Shown here piece after piece: positions 35,100 through 43,399 of a stretch of 64,000 nucleotides of DNA (within the stretch, counting starts at the first letter, position 1; each line of letters begins with the position of its first letter). Made by a program: the position numbers and the translations under genes. The notes under the pieces are model-generated. The model had not been told where the DNA came from. It was given only the letters and a program-made list of their open reading frames with translations, and did not search any database. Origin of the DNA: an uncultured Selenomonadales bacterium. Its GTDB lineage: Bacteria > Bacillota > Negativicutes > Selenomonadales > Selenomonadaceae. The stretch covers positions 37,207-101,206 of the forward strand of contig CALFJC010000063.1 of assembly GCA_937877655.1 (NCBI GenBank), read 5' to 3'.

Positions 35100-35936
35100 T
35101 CATTCCTTATGCTTTGTTGTATTGTCATTTTCCATAAATTTTTGCAGTACATAGCCCAAAACTGCCGTAACTGTCAGCACATCCGTTCCATTCAAGATGA
35201 TATAGCCGCATATTTCCTTCGTTGACCGCTCCAAAATTGAACTTTGCGACGCTATGAATATTCCTTGATTGATTATCGTCATTATTCCTTCCAAAATGCT
35301 GTTTTCAAATATTTGCGGGTCATAAAATTCCATTCCGCCACAAAAACCGACGCCGTAATACGTCATAAACTCCAAAACTGTCATCATAATCATTCCTACG
35401 AAAATTATTTCCAATCTCGATAAATTTCTTTCCATAAAATTGCTTAATGTCGCTATGCAAATAACATACGAGACCAAAATAACGCTGTAACCGTAAATCC
35501 ACATGTTTTCATTGAAAGAATTGACCGTTTCAAAAAATTCAAGGACAAATTCGCCCGCACTGCCATACATCATCACGATTGAATAAATAAATCCAAAAAT
35601 TTCAACCGGAAATTCCTTATTCGACGGCTCTTTTTTTGGCGCATAGATAATCAGCATGAGAAAATATATTATCGCGGACAAAGCGCAATCCAAAAGACTG
35701 ATAATCTCAATTTCAAGCGGCATCAGCGTCGAGATAATTAAAATCGCAACGATCACGACGATAATTTTGAATTTTATAGGATTGGATAAGATTATTTCTC
35801 TGTCATAATCATAAAGTTCTGCGAAATCGTTTTTCAGCGCAGGAATGAGATTGTTTTTAGACCAAACATGATAAAAGAATCGAAAAACGAGATATAACAG
35901 CCCCATTACAAAATATCCGAGCACAAATAAAATCAT
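35100..35936 (-). CDS. Unknown polytopic membrane protein
   Basis: A 278-residue protein with about seven hydrophobic segments (about 1-20, 58-75, 80-98, 115-135, 145-165, 175-195, 250-268). There is no signal peptide other than the first helix. The last third contains ASQSSILERST and ILNGTDVLTVTAVLGYVLQKFM. No transporter or channel signature is recognisable. ATG start 9 bases behind GGGAG. AT-rich like its neighbours. It stands between the disrupted esterase and the second peptide gene and is oriented the same way. Confidence 0.65.
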   Translation of the reverse strand: MILFVLGYFVMGLLYLVFRFFYHVWSKNNLIPALKNDFAELYDYDREIILSNPIKFKIIVVIVAILIISTLMPLEIEIISLLDCALSAIIYFLMLIIYAPKKEPSNKEFPVEIFGFIYSIVMMYGSAGEFVLEFFETVNSFNENMWIYGYSVILVSYVICIATLSNFMERNLSRLEIIFVGMIMMTVLEFMTYYGVGFCGGMEFYDPQIFENSILEGIMTIINQGIFIASQSSILERSTKEICGYIILNGTDVLTVTAVLGYVLQKFMENDNTTKHKE

Positions 35937-35952
35937 CGCGTAAAACTCCCTA

Positions 35953-35989
35953 AAAAGCCCTCCGACATAACCGCCGAAGGGCTTTTTTA
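35953..35989 (-). terminator. Terminator after the second double-glycine peptide gene
   Basis: Minus-strand GCCCTTCGGCGG / CCGACATAAC...GGAGGGC type hairpin with A- and T-runs; same style as those at 24446 and 33384. Confidence 0.7.
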
Positions 35990-36008
35990 CTTTGTGTGTG
36001 CAAAATTT

Positions 36009-36320
36009 TTAACGAATAATCTTTGTGTTGTTTTCTGCGTCGAAATTCTTCCAGAAATCTTCGCGAGAAATCGTGTTGCCTTTTTTGTCGGTGTAAATGT
36101 TGCCGTTGATTATGCCGCCGTTGTCTTTGTAGCCGGTGTAACCCATTTTGTGCAACATGTCGCGCACAGGAGCGGAGCTATATGATTGATCTTCCGTCAA
36201 AAGTCCGCGTTTGTAAAGTTCGTCACCGTCCGCGTATGTTTCAAGCCTCGTGCCGCCCGCCACGTTATCAAGTTCCTTGTCACTCAGCACTTCGTCCTTC
36301 AAAAATTTTTCCTCTGCCAT
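36009..36320 (-). CDS. Double-glycine-leader peptide, copy 2
   Basis: A 103-residue precursor with a good ribosome site (AAAGGAG) and ATG. The leader of 23 residues ends LSDKELDNVAGG, the double-glycine pattern cut by C39-peptidase ABC exporters. The core starts TRLETYADGDELY and ends AENNTKIIR; no cysteines, many Asn, Gly and Tyr. It is nearly identical to copy 1, including about 145 identical bases in the middle. This copy looks like the parent. It could be a bacteriocin-like or signalling peptide or another exported small protein. No modification enzyme or immunity gene is evident next to it, although the membrane protein downstream could serve as one. Confidence 0.7.
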   Translation of the reverse strand: MAEEKFLKDEVLSDKELDNVAGGTRLETYADGDELYKRGLLTEDQSYSSAPVRDMLHKMGYTGYKDNGGIINGNIYTDKKGNTISREDFWKNFDAENNTKIIR

Positions 36321-36439
36321 AATTATCAGGCTCCTTTCTGTTTTCAATTCTTTATACGTTTAAAATAAAATTTTGTTACAAGTTTACTTGATTTTTTTTA
36401 TATCGTCAAGTAAGATGGCGGCGAGGTGGTTAACATGAA

Positions 36440-37315
36440 CTAAACTTTTTCGGACAAATTTCAGCGTCAAACTCGGACGAAACATCAAAAATTTTAGATT
36501 CAATTCTGTTAATGATACCGCAAAATATCATCGAGCCGTTTTTGAAGGGAAACATCCTGCAAATTGTTGTTTTGGCGATACTTACAGGCATTTGCATAAC
36601 GATTTTGGGCGACCGAGTCAGTGAATTCAAGAAAATAATTGCGGACAGCAAGCAAATTATCTTCAAAATGGTATCTGTCGTCATGAAAATCATTCCGCTG
36701 ATAATTTTTTTGAGTATCGTTAAGACGATTTTGGTTTATTCGCTAGACGAGCTGTTTACAATATGGAAAATCATTGCGGCGAACTATATTTCATTCACAA
36801 TAATCCCTTTATCAATGCTTTTGCTGATTTCTCTTAAGCATAACGTAAAAATTCGGGATTTTCTGCGCGAAATTTATCCTGCGTGCTTAATTACCTTCAC
36901 AACATCAAGCGGAAGTGCCTCAATGCCGCAAAATATTGAGATATGCAAGAAAAAATTTGGCATAAATGAAAATTTGTGCGATTTTTATATCCCATTATCG
37001 CACGCGTTGTGCCCGATACCTTCAACAATCGGAATAATCATCTATATATTCTTCGCGTCGGAGTTTTCGGGCTTAGAAATGACGATTTTTCAGCTGATAA
37101 TCGTTGCATTCCTGTCTGTGCAGTTCGCAATTTCGACACCGGGCGAAAATGGCGGGATAATCGCGACGATGACGCTTTTACTGACGCAATTTGGCTTTTC
37201 ATTGGACTCAATCGGCTTGATGATGGCGTCTAACGTGTTTATCGTAAACATTTCCGGCGTAATCGGGATAATAGTTCGCGATTGTGACCTGTATGACTTG
37301 TCGAGAGCGAAATAA
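36440..37315 (+). pseudogene. 5'-truncated dicarboxylate/amino acid:cation symporter
   Basis: Homologous to the C-terminal half of the 527-residue symporter at 46239-47822, starting around its SAYFFPI region and continuing through IPQNIIEPFLKGN, the STIGI loop and SLDSIGLMMASNVFIVN. The match begins about 36440 without a start codon; an ATG at 36512 opens 267 codons. The N-terminal soluble domain and the first transmembrane helices are missing. The remaining frame is uninterrupted, so the truncation may be recent. Unlike its neighbours it lies on the plus strand. Confidence 0.75.
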
Positions 37316-37327
37316 TTACAAAAAAAC

Positions 37328-37360
37328 AAGCCCCGAAGGAGATTCGGGGCGATTTTTTTA
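37328..37360. terminator. Strong bidirectional terminator between symporter fragment and moco genes
   Basis: GCCCCGAA-GGAGA-TTCGGGGC is a perfect 8-bp stem (37330-37350), flanked by A- and T-runs. Confidence 0.88.
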
Positions 37361-37430
37361 TTGCTTATTGGAATTTTTGAGCTTGCGCAGGCGTCTTTCG
37401 CGCTTTAAACGAATATCACGTTCAATATTT

Positions 37431-38348
37431 TCAATGGTCGCAATTTTCACCGCGCAGAATGTCAATTCCGTGTTGAAGTTGCGGCAAAACGAAGTTCAAG
37501 CACTCGTCGACAGCTTTAGGACTGCCGGGAAGATTGACGATCAAAGAACGCTTGCGAATACCTGCGGCGGCGCGGCTCAACATGGCGCGGGGAGTTTTTT
37601 GCATGGAAAAATTTCTCATAGCCTCCGCAATTCCCGGCGCGAGGCGCGTACAAACTTCAATCGTAGCTTCGGGCGTAATATCGCGGACGGAAAAGCCCGT
37701 GCCGCCCGTCGTGACAATCAATCCGACGCCGACATCAGCCAATTCGATTAATTTTTTCGTCAAAAGTTGTTTGACATCGGGCAAAGTCGTCCGCGAATGA
37801 ATTTTATAGCCCGCCGTCGCCAAAATTTCTTCGCACTTATCGCCGCTGATGTCATTTTCGCGCAAACCGTAAAAACCTCTGTCGCTTACCGTGATAATTG
37901 CGGCGTCGAGCGGGATTTTTTCTGCGAAATCCAAATTATCGCCGACAGAAATTGTTCCGCCGTGCAAAACACGAGCAAAAACGCCTTCGCGGGGCATGAT
38001 ACAATCGCCGATTTGCTGATAAATCGCGCAATGGCTGTGACATTCCTTGCCGATTTGCGTTATCTCAAAAAAAACGTCGCCGCATTGCAAACGCGTCCCA
38101 ATCGGCAATTTTTTAAAGGTAAAACCTTCGGCGATGATATTTTCTCCGAAAGAACCGGGCTCGACCTTCGCGCCGCGTGCTTTGAAGTCGTCAATTTCGG
38201 CTTGACCGAGCAAACTAACCTGCCGATGCCAATCGCCCGCGTGCGCGTCGCCTAAAATCCCAAATTCCGTGACAAAATGCGCCGTTTCGACCAATTTTTT
38301 AGCCGTTCCGCGCTTTTCGCTGATACAAATCGCATTTATTTTCCCCAT
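37431..38348 (-). CDS. MOSC domain fused to MogA/MoaB molybdopterin-binding domain
   Basis: A 305-residue fusion. Residues 1-145 are a MOSC domain (AHAGDWHRQVSLL, GSFGENI, GKECH with the conserved cysteine near 102), thought to handle sulfur for molybdenum enzymes. Residues 148-305 are MogA/MoaB (AAIITVSDRG, TTGGTGFSVRDITPEA, NLPGSPKAV), which adenylylates molybdopterin before metal insertion. It is the last gene of the hcp/moco run, 3 bases after moaA. Fusions of this kind are found in anaerobic Firmicutes. A 30-codon basic frame overlaps its end (37450..37358), but has no ribosome site. Confidence 0.9.
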   Translation of the reverse strand: MGKINAICISEKRGTAKKLVETAHFVTEFGILGDAHAGDWHRQVSLLGQAEIDDFKARGAKVEPGSFGENIIAEGFTFKKLPIGTRLQCGDVFFEITQIGKECHSHCAIYQQIGDCIMPREGVFARVLHGGTISVGDNLDFAEKIPLDAAIITVSDRGFYGLRENDISGDKCEEILATAGYKIHSRTTLPDVKQLLTKKLIELADVGVGLIVTTGGTGFSVRDITPEATIEVCTRLAPGIAEAMRNFSMQKTPRAMLSRAAAGIRKRSLIVNLPGSPKAVDECLNFVLPQLQHGIDILRGENCDH

Positions 38349-38351
38349 AAC

Positions 38352-39320
38352 TCAACCTCCAATCCGATACATGCCCAATTTTTCATTTCTGATGCCCAAT
38401 TCCCAGCTGTGTTCTCTCGGCTTGCGATAAATCGTCTCACGAATTCTTTCTTCAAGATTTTTATCGCCCGAACGCAATAAATTTTTAATATCAAGCCCCG
38501 AATCGAAACTTAAACAGGTTTTTAGAAAACCTTCCGCCGTCAATCTGATTCGGTTGCAATTTCCGCAGAATTTATGCTCCAAAGCGTCGATAAAGCCGAT
38601 TTGCCCGCTGAAATTTTTAATTTTGAAGTATTGGGCGGGACCTTGCAGAGAATTTTTGCTGTAAATCGGAATAAGTTCGCCGAAATTCTTTTCAAGCGTC
38701 GAAAAAATTTCAGCCGTCGGAATTCCGCGCAATCCCGATTCAAAAGCGCAACCAATCGGCATTAACTCAATAAATCGGACGCTGATTGAATTATTTTCGG
38801 CGAGCGCGGCGATTTTTAAAATTTCTTCGTCATTTACTCCGCGCAGGGGCACGCAATTAATTTTTAAAGGGATTTTGCCGATTAAATCTTGAAAACCTTC
38901 CAAAATTTGCGGAAAAAGTTTTCTGCGCGTCAAATCGGAGAAAGTTTTTTCGTTGAGAGTGTCTAAACTTAGATTAATGCCGTCCAAACCTGCCGAAATT
39001 AATTCCTGCGCGAAATTTTTAAGCAAAACGCCATTGGTTGTGAGTGTAACCTGTTCAATGCCGCGAATATCCTTAATTTTTCTGATTAAATCGGGCAAAT
39101 TTCTTCTCAAAAGCGGTTCGCCGCCCGTGATTCTGATTTTTTTGATTCCGAGCCGCGAAAAAATTTCTGCGACGCTCAAAATCTCTTCCAAAGTCAAAAT
39201 ATCGGCGTGAGAAAGCTTTTTTACGCCGCATTCGGGCATACAATAGCGGCAACGCAAATTGCAACGGTCGGTAACCGAAATTCGGGCGTAATTTATCTCT
39301 CGATTGAATTGATCTTTCAT
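38352..39320 (-). CDS. moaA: GTP 3',8-cyclase (radical SAM)
   Basis: A 322-residue MoaA, first step of molybdopterin synthesis. The radical-SAM motif CNLRCRYC is at 20-27; the second 4Fe-4S site is CGNC followed by a cysteine about 14 residues on (about 250-270); the C-terminus ends GG as required for activity. TGGEPLLR is the SAM-binding glycine loop. The start overlaps the moeA stop by 4 bases (ATGA). Odd feature: just before the final YRIGG there is a stretch (WELGIRNEKLG) whose DNA has the 7-base periodicity of the intergenic tracts, as if such a tract had been captured in frame. Confidence 0.92.
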   Translation of the reverse strand: MKDQFNREINYARISVTDRCNLRCRYCMPECGVKKLSHADILTLEEILSVAEIFSRLGIKKIRITGGEPLLRRNLPDLIRKIKDIRGIEQVTLTTNGVLLKNFAQELISAGLDGINLSLDTLNEKTFSDLTRRKLFPQILEGFQDLIGKIPLKINCVPLRGVNDEEILKIAALAENNSISVRFIELMPIGCAFESGLRGIPTAEIFSTLEKNFGELIPIYSKNSLQGPAQYFKIKNFSGQIGFIDALEHKFCGNCNRIRLTAEGFLKTCLSFDSGLDIKNLLRSGDKNLEERIRETIYRKPREHSWELGIRNEKLGMYRIGG

Positions 39321-40498
39321 AATTCGATAATTTCAACCTCTGAACCCGCCGAAAGTTTATCGGAGCCCGCAGGAATGTCTACAAGCGCATTGCAGCCGAC
39401 CGCCGAATACAAACTGCCCGATTCATGACGGCTTGGCAAGAAAATTTTGCCGTTTTCAGCTCGCGAACGAATAAATCTGCGTCCGAAACTCTTTTTAGGG
39501 AAATCGTTTGCCAAAATTCCGCGATTTTTCTTGTATAAAATATCTGCGCGGCGGGAAATTTTAGCCAAAACGGGGCGAACGAGCAGTTCAAAGGTAGCGT
39601 AAGCCGCAAAAGGGTTGCCGCTTAGTGCTATTCCCAAGAAATTTTCGCATTTCCAGCCGATAACAGGAGCACCGGGCTTAATCAGCACGCGCCAAAAGAT
39701 TTTTTCGCCGATTTTCTTAACAACGTCATGCATAATATCCTTTTTGCCTACAGAAACGCCTCCCGTCGTTATCAAAAGATCAATTTCGTTGCGCAGATTA
39801 AAAATTTTGTCCGCGCAGGCGTCATTATCGGGCAAATTCCCTAAAATTTTCGGTTCAAAGCCCATTTCGATAAGCCGAGAGGCGATTAAAAACAAATTGC
39901 TGTTATAAATTTTGCCTGCGGAGAGTTTTTCATCTGGATTAATGAGTTCATCGCCAGTCGAGGCAACGGCAATTCGCGGTTTTCGATAAACTTTAACGTT
40001 CGCGACGCCTTGACTAGCCAAAACTGCGACATGCGCCGCCGTCAACCTTGTATTTTCGGCGACGAGCAAGGAATTTGCCTTAATATCTTCGCCTGCAAAG
40101 CAATAATTTTCGTGATGAGCCAATTTTTTCGTGATAAAGATATTTTCGCCGTCAAAATCGACATCTTCTTGCCGAATTACGCAATCGGAGCCCTTAGGCA
40201 TAGCCGCGCCCGTCATAATTCGCAAACATTCGCCCGAATTAATTTCGCCCGAAAAAAAATCGCCCGCGCATTCTTCGCCGATGACTTTTAAACTGCGCGG
40301 GGTGGTAGTATCTTCGGATTTAAGGGCGAAACCGTCAAGCGGACTGCGATCGAAGGGCGGATTGTCGAATTTTGCGAAATAATCTTTGGAAATCACGCGT
40401 CCGACTGAATTTATCAGCGAAATTTCTTCCGTCTCGGCAATTTCTTTGATATTTGCCGTCAAAAGTTCAATCGCCTGTTCAAAAGTTACGCCTTCCAC
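39317..40498 (-). CDS. moeA: Molybdopterin molybdenumtransferase
   Basis: A 393-residue MoeA, which inserts molybdate into adenylylated molybdopterin. Motifs: NPPFDRSPLDGFA near residue 55, GAAMPKGSDCVI, VASTGDEL, TTGGVSVGKKD, and ALSGNPFAAY. I place the start at GTG 40498 (MEGVTFEQAIELL), 11 bases after GGAGG and just past the stop of the upstream gene; a TTG six codons earlier would fall inside that ribosome site. C-terminal domain IV follows (PAGSDKLSAGSEVEI). In operon with the MoeA-like gene and moaA. Confidence 0.92.
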   Translation of the reverse strand: MEGVTFEQAIELLTANIKEIAETEEISLINSVGRVISKDYFAKFDNPPFDRSPLDGFALKSEDTTTPRSLKVIGEECAGDFFSGEINSGECLRIMTGAAMPKGSDCVIRQEDVDFDGENIFITKKLAHHENYCFAGEDIKANSLLVAENTRLTAAHVAVLASQGVANVKVYRKPRIAVASTGDELINPDEKLSAGKIYNSNLFLIASRLIEMGFEPKILGNLPDNDACADKIFNLRNEIDLLITTGGVSVGKKDIMHDVVKKIGEKIFWRVLIKPGAPVIGWKCENFLGIALSGNPFAAYATFELLVRPVLAKISRRADILYKKNRGILANDFPKKSFGRRFIRSRAENGKIFLPSRHESGSLYSAVGCNALVDIPAGSDKLSAGSEVEIIEL

Positions 40499-40499
40499 C

Positions 40500-41474
40500 T
40501 TAAAGCAAGCCTCCAACTCCCATTTTGGTAAAAATTTCGCGATTTAGGCGTTCACCCGTCAAAACTCGCGGCAAAACCAAATCGAAAACGGTTTTTGAAG
40601 CAAACATTACACAGCCCGGCAAGCCCATAATCGGAATTTCGCCTTTATAAGCGAGCATAAACATTGCGCCGGGCAAAACGGGCACACCGTAAGTCACGAC
40701 GTCCGCGCCGGTTGAAATAATTGCGGCGGGCGTTTTGTCGTCAGGATCTACCGACATTCCGCCGGTACAAAGAATCATTTCACAACCCAAGTCGATTAAT
40801 TCAGTGATTTTTTCATGCGTCATAGCCTTAGAATCGTCGGAAAGTCTTCGTTCGTCGACGTTTAAGCCGAAATTTTTAAGTTTCGCCTCGATAACGGGGG
40901 TAAAAGTGTCTTTAATTCGTTCATGATAAATTTCGGAGCCCGTGACGACCAAACCGACTTTAAATTTTTTGTAAGGAGCGATTTTCATAATCGGAGCGGC
41001 ATTTTCGGCGATTTTTTGAACGAAAACCATTTTTTCCTTGTCAATTACGAGCGGAATCACGCGCATTGCGGCGACAGCTTTATTTTTGCGGACGGGAATA
41101 TTATTTTGGACTGTGGCGATACAAATTTCATTGACAAAGTTAATTTCGTTGAGTTTATTGGCGTTGACGTGAAAAACTCCGTCGCAAGTCGCCTTGAGTT
41201 CGATTTTTCCTTCCTTAACGTCGCTTGCGGAAAGATTTTCGCCTTGAGTTATCCCGCGCAGAATTTCGGCGGCGTCGTTTTCATGAAGTTTAGTCTCGTC
41301 ATTTTCCCAGACGAAAATATGTTCCTTGCCGAGTTTCAGAAGTTCGGGGATGTCTTCCGCCGTAATGACGTGTCCTTTTCTGAAAACGGCGTCTTTAATT
41401 TCGCCGCGAACAATTTTTGTAATGTCGTGGCACAAAATTTGCCCGACCGCGTCTTGAACTTTAATTTCTTTCAT
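40500..41474 (-). CDS. MoeA-like molybdopterin-binding protein
   Basis: A 324-residue protein with a MoCF-biosynthesis (MoaB/MoeA domain III) core in the C-terminal half: LVVTGSEIYH, CTGGMSVDPDDKTPAAI, GAMFMLAY and GLPGCVMF. The N-terminal half (VGQILCHDITKI, KGHVITAEDIPELL) matches the family of MoeA-related proteins with a shortened domain I/II. Such genes are often paired with a normal moeA in anaerobes. Its exact step is uncertain; a role in cofactor trafficking or in tungsten/molybdenum choice is possible. ATG start behind TGAGGTG, 9 bases after hcp. Confidence 0.88.
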   Translation of the reverse strand: MKEIKVQDAVGQILCHDITKIVRGEIKDAVFRKGHVITAEDIPELLKLGKEHIFVWENDETKLHENDAAEILRGITQGENLSASDVKEGKIELKATCDGVFHVNANKLNEINFVNEICIATVQNNIPVRKNKAVAAMRVIPLVIDKEKMVFVQKIAENAAPIMKIAPYKKFKVGLVVTGSEIYHERIKDTFTPVIEAKLKNFGLNVDERRLSDDSKAMTHEKITELIDLGCEMILCTGGMSVDPDDKTPAAIISTGADVVTYGVPVLPGAMFMLAYKGEIPIMGLPGCVMFASKTVFDLVLPRVLTGERLNREIFTKMGVGGLL

Positions 41475-41483
41475 AAAATCACC

Positions 41484-43109
41484 TCAACCAATCATAAGTT
41501 TAATATCCTTTTCAACCGTAGAAATTCCGCCGATACCGAAATTTTCGACCAAAACTTTTGTGACGTTCGGGCTGAGGAATGCGGGCAAAACCGGACCGAG
41601 ATGAATATTTTTAACGCCGAGATATAAGAGTGCGAGCAAAACCGTTACGGCTTTTTGTTCATGGGCAGGAATATTATAAACAATCGGCAATTTGTTCACG
41701 TCGTCGAGCCCGAAAACTTCTTTGAGCTTAAGCGCGATTAATGCCAGCGAATACGAATCATTACATTGCCCGGCATCAATCACGCGGGGAATGCCGCCGA
41801 TGTCTCCGAGCGGAAGCTTTATGTATTTGAATTTTGCACAGCCGGCAGTAAGAATCACGGTATCTTTTGGCAGAGCCTTTGCAAAGTCGGTGTAATATTG
41901 GCGAGATTTGGCACGACCGTCACAACCTGCCATAACGACAAATTTTTTAATCGCGCCCGACTTAACCGCGTCAATAATTTTATCAGCCAGCGCGAAAACT
42001 TGATTGTGAGCAAAGCCCCCGACAATTTCTCCCGTCTCCAATTCGACAGGCGGCGGACATTTCTTGGCAAGTTCAATCAGCGGCGAGAAATCTTTTTTGC
42101 CGTCGACTTCTTCAATGTGTTTGCAATTCGGGAAACCGACCGCGCCCGTTGTAAAAACTCTGTCCGCATAAGATTTTTTGGGCGGCATAAGACAGTTAGT
42201 CGTGAGCAAAATTGCGCCGTTGAATTTCTCAAACTCCGTCTGTTGCAGTTGCCAAGCGTTGCCGTAGTTGCCGACGAGATGGGAATATTTTTTAAACTGC
42301 GGATAATAATTCGCGGGCAACATTTCCCCATTAGTATAGACATCAACGCCCGTGCCTTCGGTTTGCTCCAAAAGTTGTTCCAAATCTTTAAGATCGTGCC
42401 CGCTGATGAGAATCGCGGGATTTTTTCTTACGCCGAGATTGACTTTCGTAATTTCGGGGTTGCCGTAAGTTTCGGTGTTCGCCTTATCGAGCAAAGCCAT
42501 TACGTCCACGCCGAATTTCCCCGTCTCAAGAGCGAGCGCGGTTAAATCTTTGCCGCTTAATGAATCGTCAAGGAGTTTTGCCAAAGTGCTTTGCATGAAC
42601 GCGGAAATTTTTTCGTCGTCAAAGCCGAGCGCGTTGGCGTGATAAAGATAAGCCGCCATGCCTTTTAAGCCGTAAGTGATAAGTTCGCGAAGACTGCGAA
42701 TATCTTCGTTCGCCGTCGCCAAAATCCCGACGACTTCGGCTTTTGAATCGAAATTTTTTTGCTCGTCCGTCCACAAGGCGGCTTCGGGCAAATTTTTTTC
42801 GTCGACTGCCGCCAAAAGTTTAGCCTTCGTTTTGAGTGTCTGCTCCACACGGCGAAGAATTTCTGCGCGGTCGAAGTTGGCATTGGTAATTGTCGTGAAA
42901 AGATTCATCGTGACAAGGTTATTGACTCGCGGCTTGACGACTTTATTTTCTGCGCGGAGTTGCGTTGTGACGGCGGAAATCCCTTTGGTAACGTAAATCA
43001 GCAAATCTTGCGCCTTAGCGACTTCGGGCTTTTTGCCGCAGACGCCCGCCTTTGTACAACCTTTGCCGCCGAGCGCGTCGCTACATTGAAAGCAAAACAT
43101 ATTCTCCAT
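41484..43109 (-). CDS. hcp: Hybrid cluster protein (hydroxylamine reductase / NO-stress protein)
   Basis: A 541-residue Hcp. N-terminal cysteines C6, C9, C18 and C24 bind the 4Fe-4S (or 4Fe-4S-like) cluster; the hybrid Fe-S-O cluster ligands are in the family blocks GHDLKD, TTNCLMPP, CKHIEEV, GCDGRAKSRQYY and AGCAKFKYIKL. It reduces hydroxylamine or NO and acts in S-nitrosylation in other bacteria; here it fits protection during nitrate or nitrite use. It heads the moco run (next gene 9 bases on). The short leader carries an FNR-like box. ATG start behind GGGAGAGG. Confidence 0.94.
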   Translation of the reverse strand: MENMFCFQCSDALGGKGCTKAGVCGKKPEVAKAQDLLIYVTKGISAVTTQLRAENKVVKPRVNNLVTMNLFTTITNANFDRAEILRRVEQTLKTKAKLLAAVDEKNLPEAALWTDEQKNFDSKAEVVGILATANEDIRSLRELITYGLKGMAAYLYHANALGFDDEKISAFMQSTLAKLLDDSLSGKDLTALALETGKFGVDVMALLDKANTETYGNPEITKVNLGVRKNPAILISGHDLKDLEQLLEQTEGTGVDVYTNGEMLPANYYPQFKKYSHLVGNYGNAWQLQQTEFEKFNGAILLTTNCLMPPKKSYADRVFTTGAVGFPNCKHIEEVDGKKDFSPLIELAKKCPPPVELETGEIVGGFAHNQVFALADKIIDAVKSGAIKKFVVMAGCDGRAKSRQYYTDFAKALPKDTVILTAGCAKFKYIKLPLGDIGGIPRVIDAGQCNDSYSLALIALKLKEVFGLDDVNKLPIVYNIPAHEQKAVTVLLALLYLGVKNIHLGPVLPAFLSPNVTKVLVENFGIGGISTVEKDIKLMIG

Positions 43110-43168
43110 TAAAAATCCTCTCCCAAAATATTTTCCGCAAATTTTATCACGCCAAAAATTTTTTGTAA

Positions 43169-43182
43169 GTGATTTTTCTCAA
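43169..43182 (-). promoter_or_regulatory. FNR-like box upstream of hcp
   Basis: On the minus strand TTGAGAAAAATCAC matches TTGATN4ATCAA at 8 of 10 positions. A TAAAAT -10 box (43146-43141) places it at -41.5; a GATAAA alternative gives about -39.5. This is the class II activator distance, as at narK. Confidence 0.6.
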
Positions 43183-43183
43183 C

Positions 43184-43381
43184 CTAAAAAAGGATTAAGC
43201 CGACGGCTATTAAGGTAAGGACTGCTGCTTCCGTGAAATTTAAAATTTGTCCGACATTTTTTTTGTGAAGAATTAATTTTTTCACGCGCCCCGCGAAAAG
43301 TGCCACGCATGAAAAAATTATCAGTGCCTGCGCGGCAAACACGACGCCCAAAAATAAAATTTGCAAACTTGAGCCGTACAA
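43184..43381 (-). pseudogene. Duplicated 3' end of the lysE gene
   Basis: A 65-codon frame whose sequence repeats the last 60 or so codons of the LysE gene just upstream, with around 5-8 percent differences over about 190 bases. It has no start region of its own. It separates lysE from hcp and is a tandem-duplication remnant. Confidence 0.8.
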
Positions 43382-43399
43382 ATCGACTTTAAAAAATAC

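Noticed and set aside
35100..35936. Potassium channel.
   Set aside because: There is a TAVLGYVL stretch near the C-terminus, but no TVGYG selectivity filter and no pore helix pattern.
37358..37450. 30-codon basic peptide gene overlapping the end of the MOSC-Mog gene.
   Set aside because: GTG start without ribosome site, overlaps the strong terminator; most likely chance.
43110..43168. Molybdenum cofactor riboswitch ahead of the hcp/moco operon.
   Set aside because: Leader is too short and lacks the long multi-stem structure; an FNR-like box explains control better.
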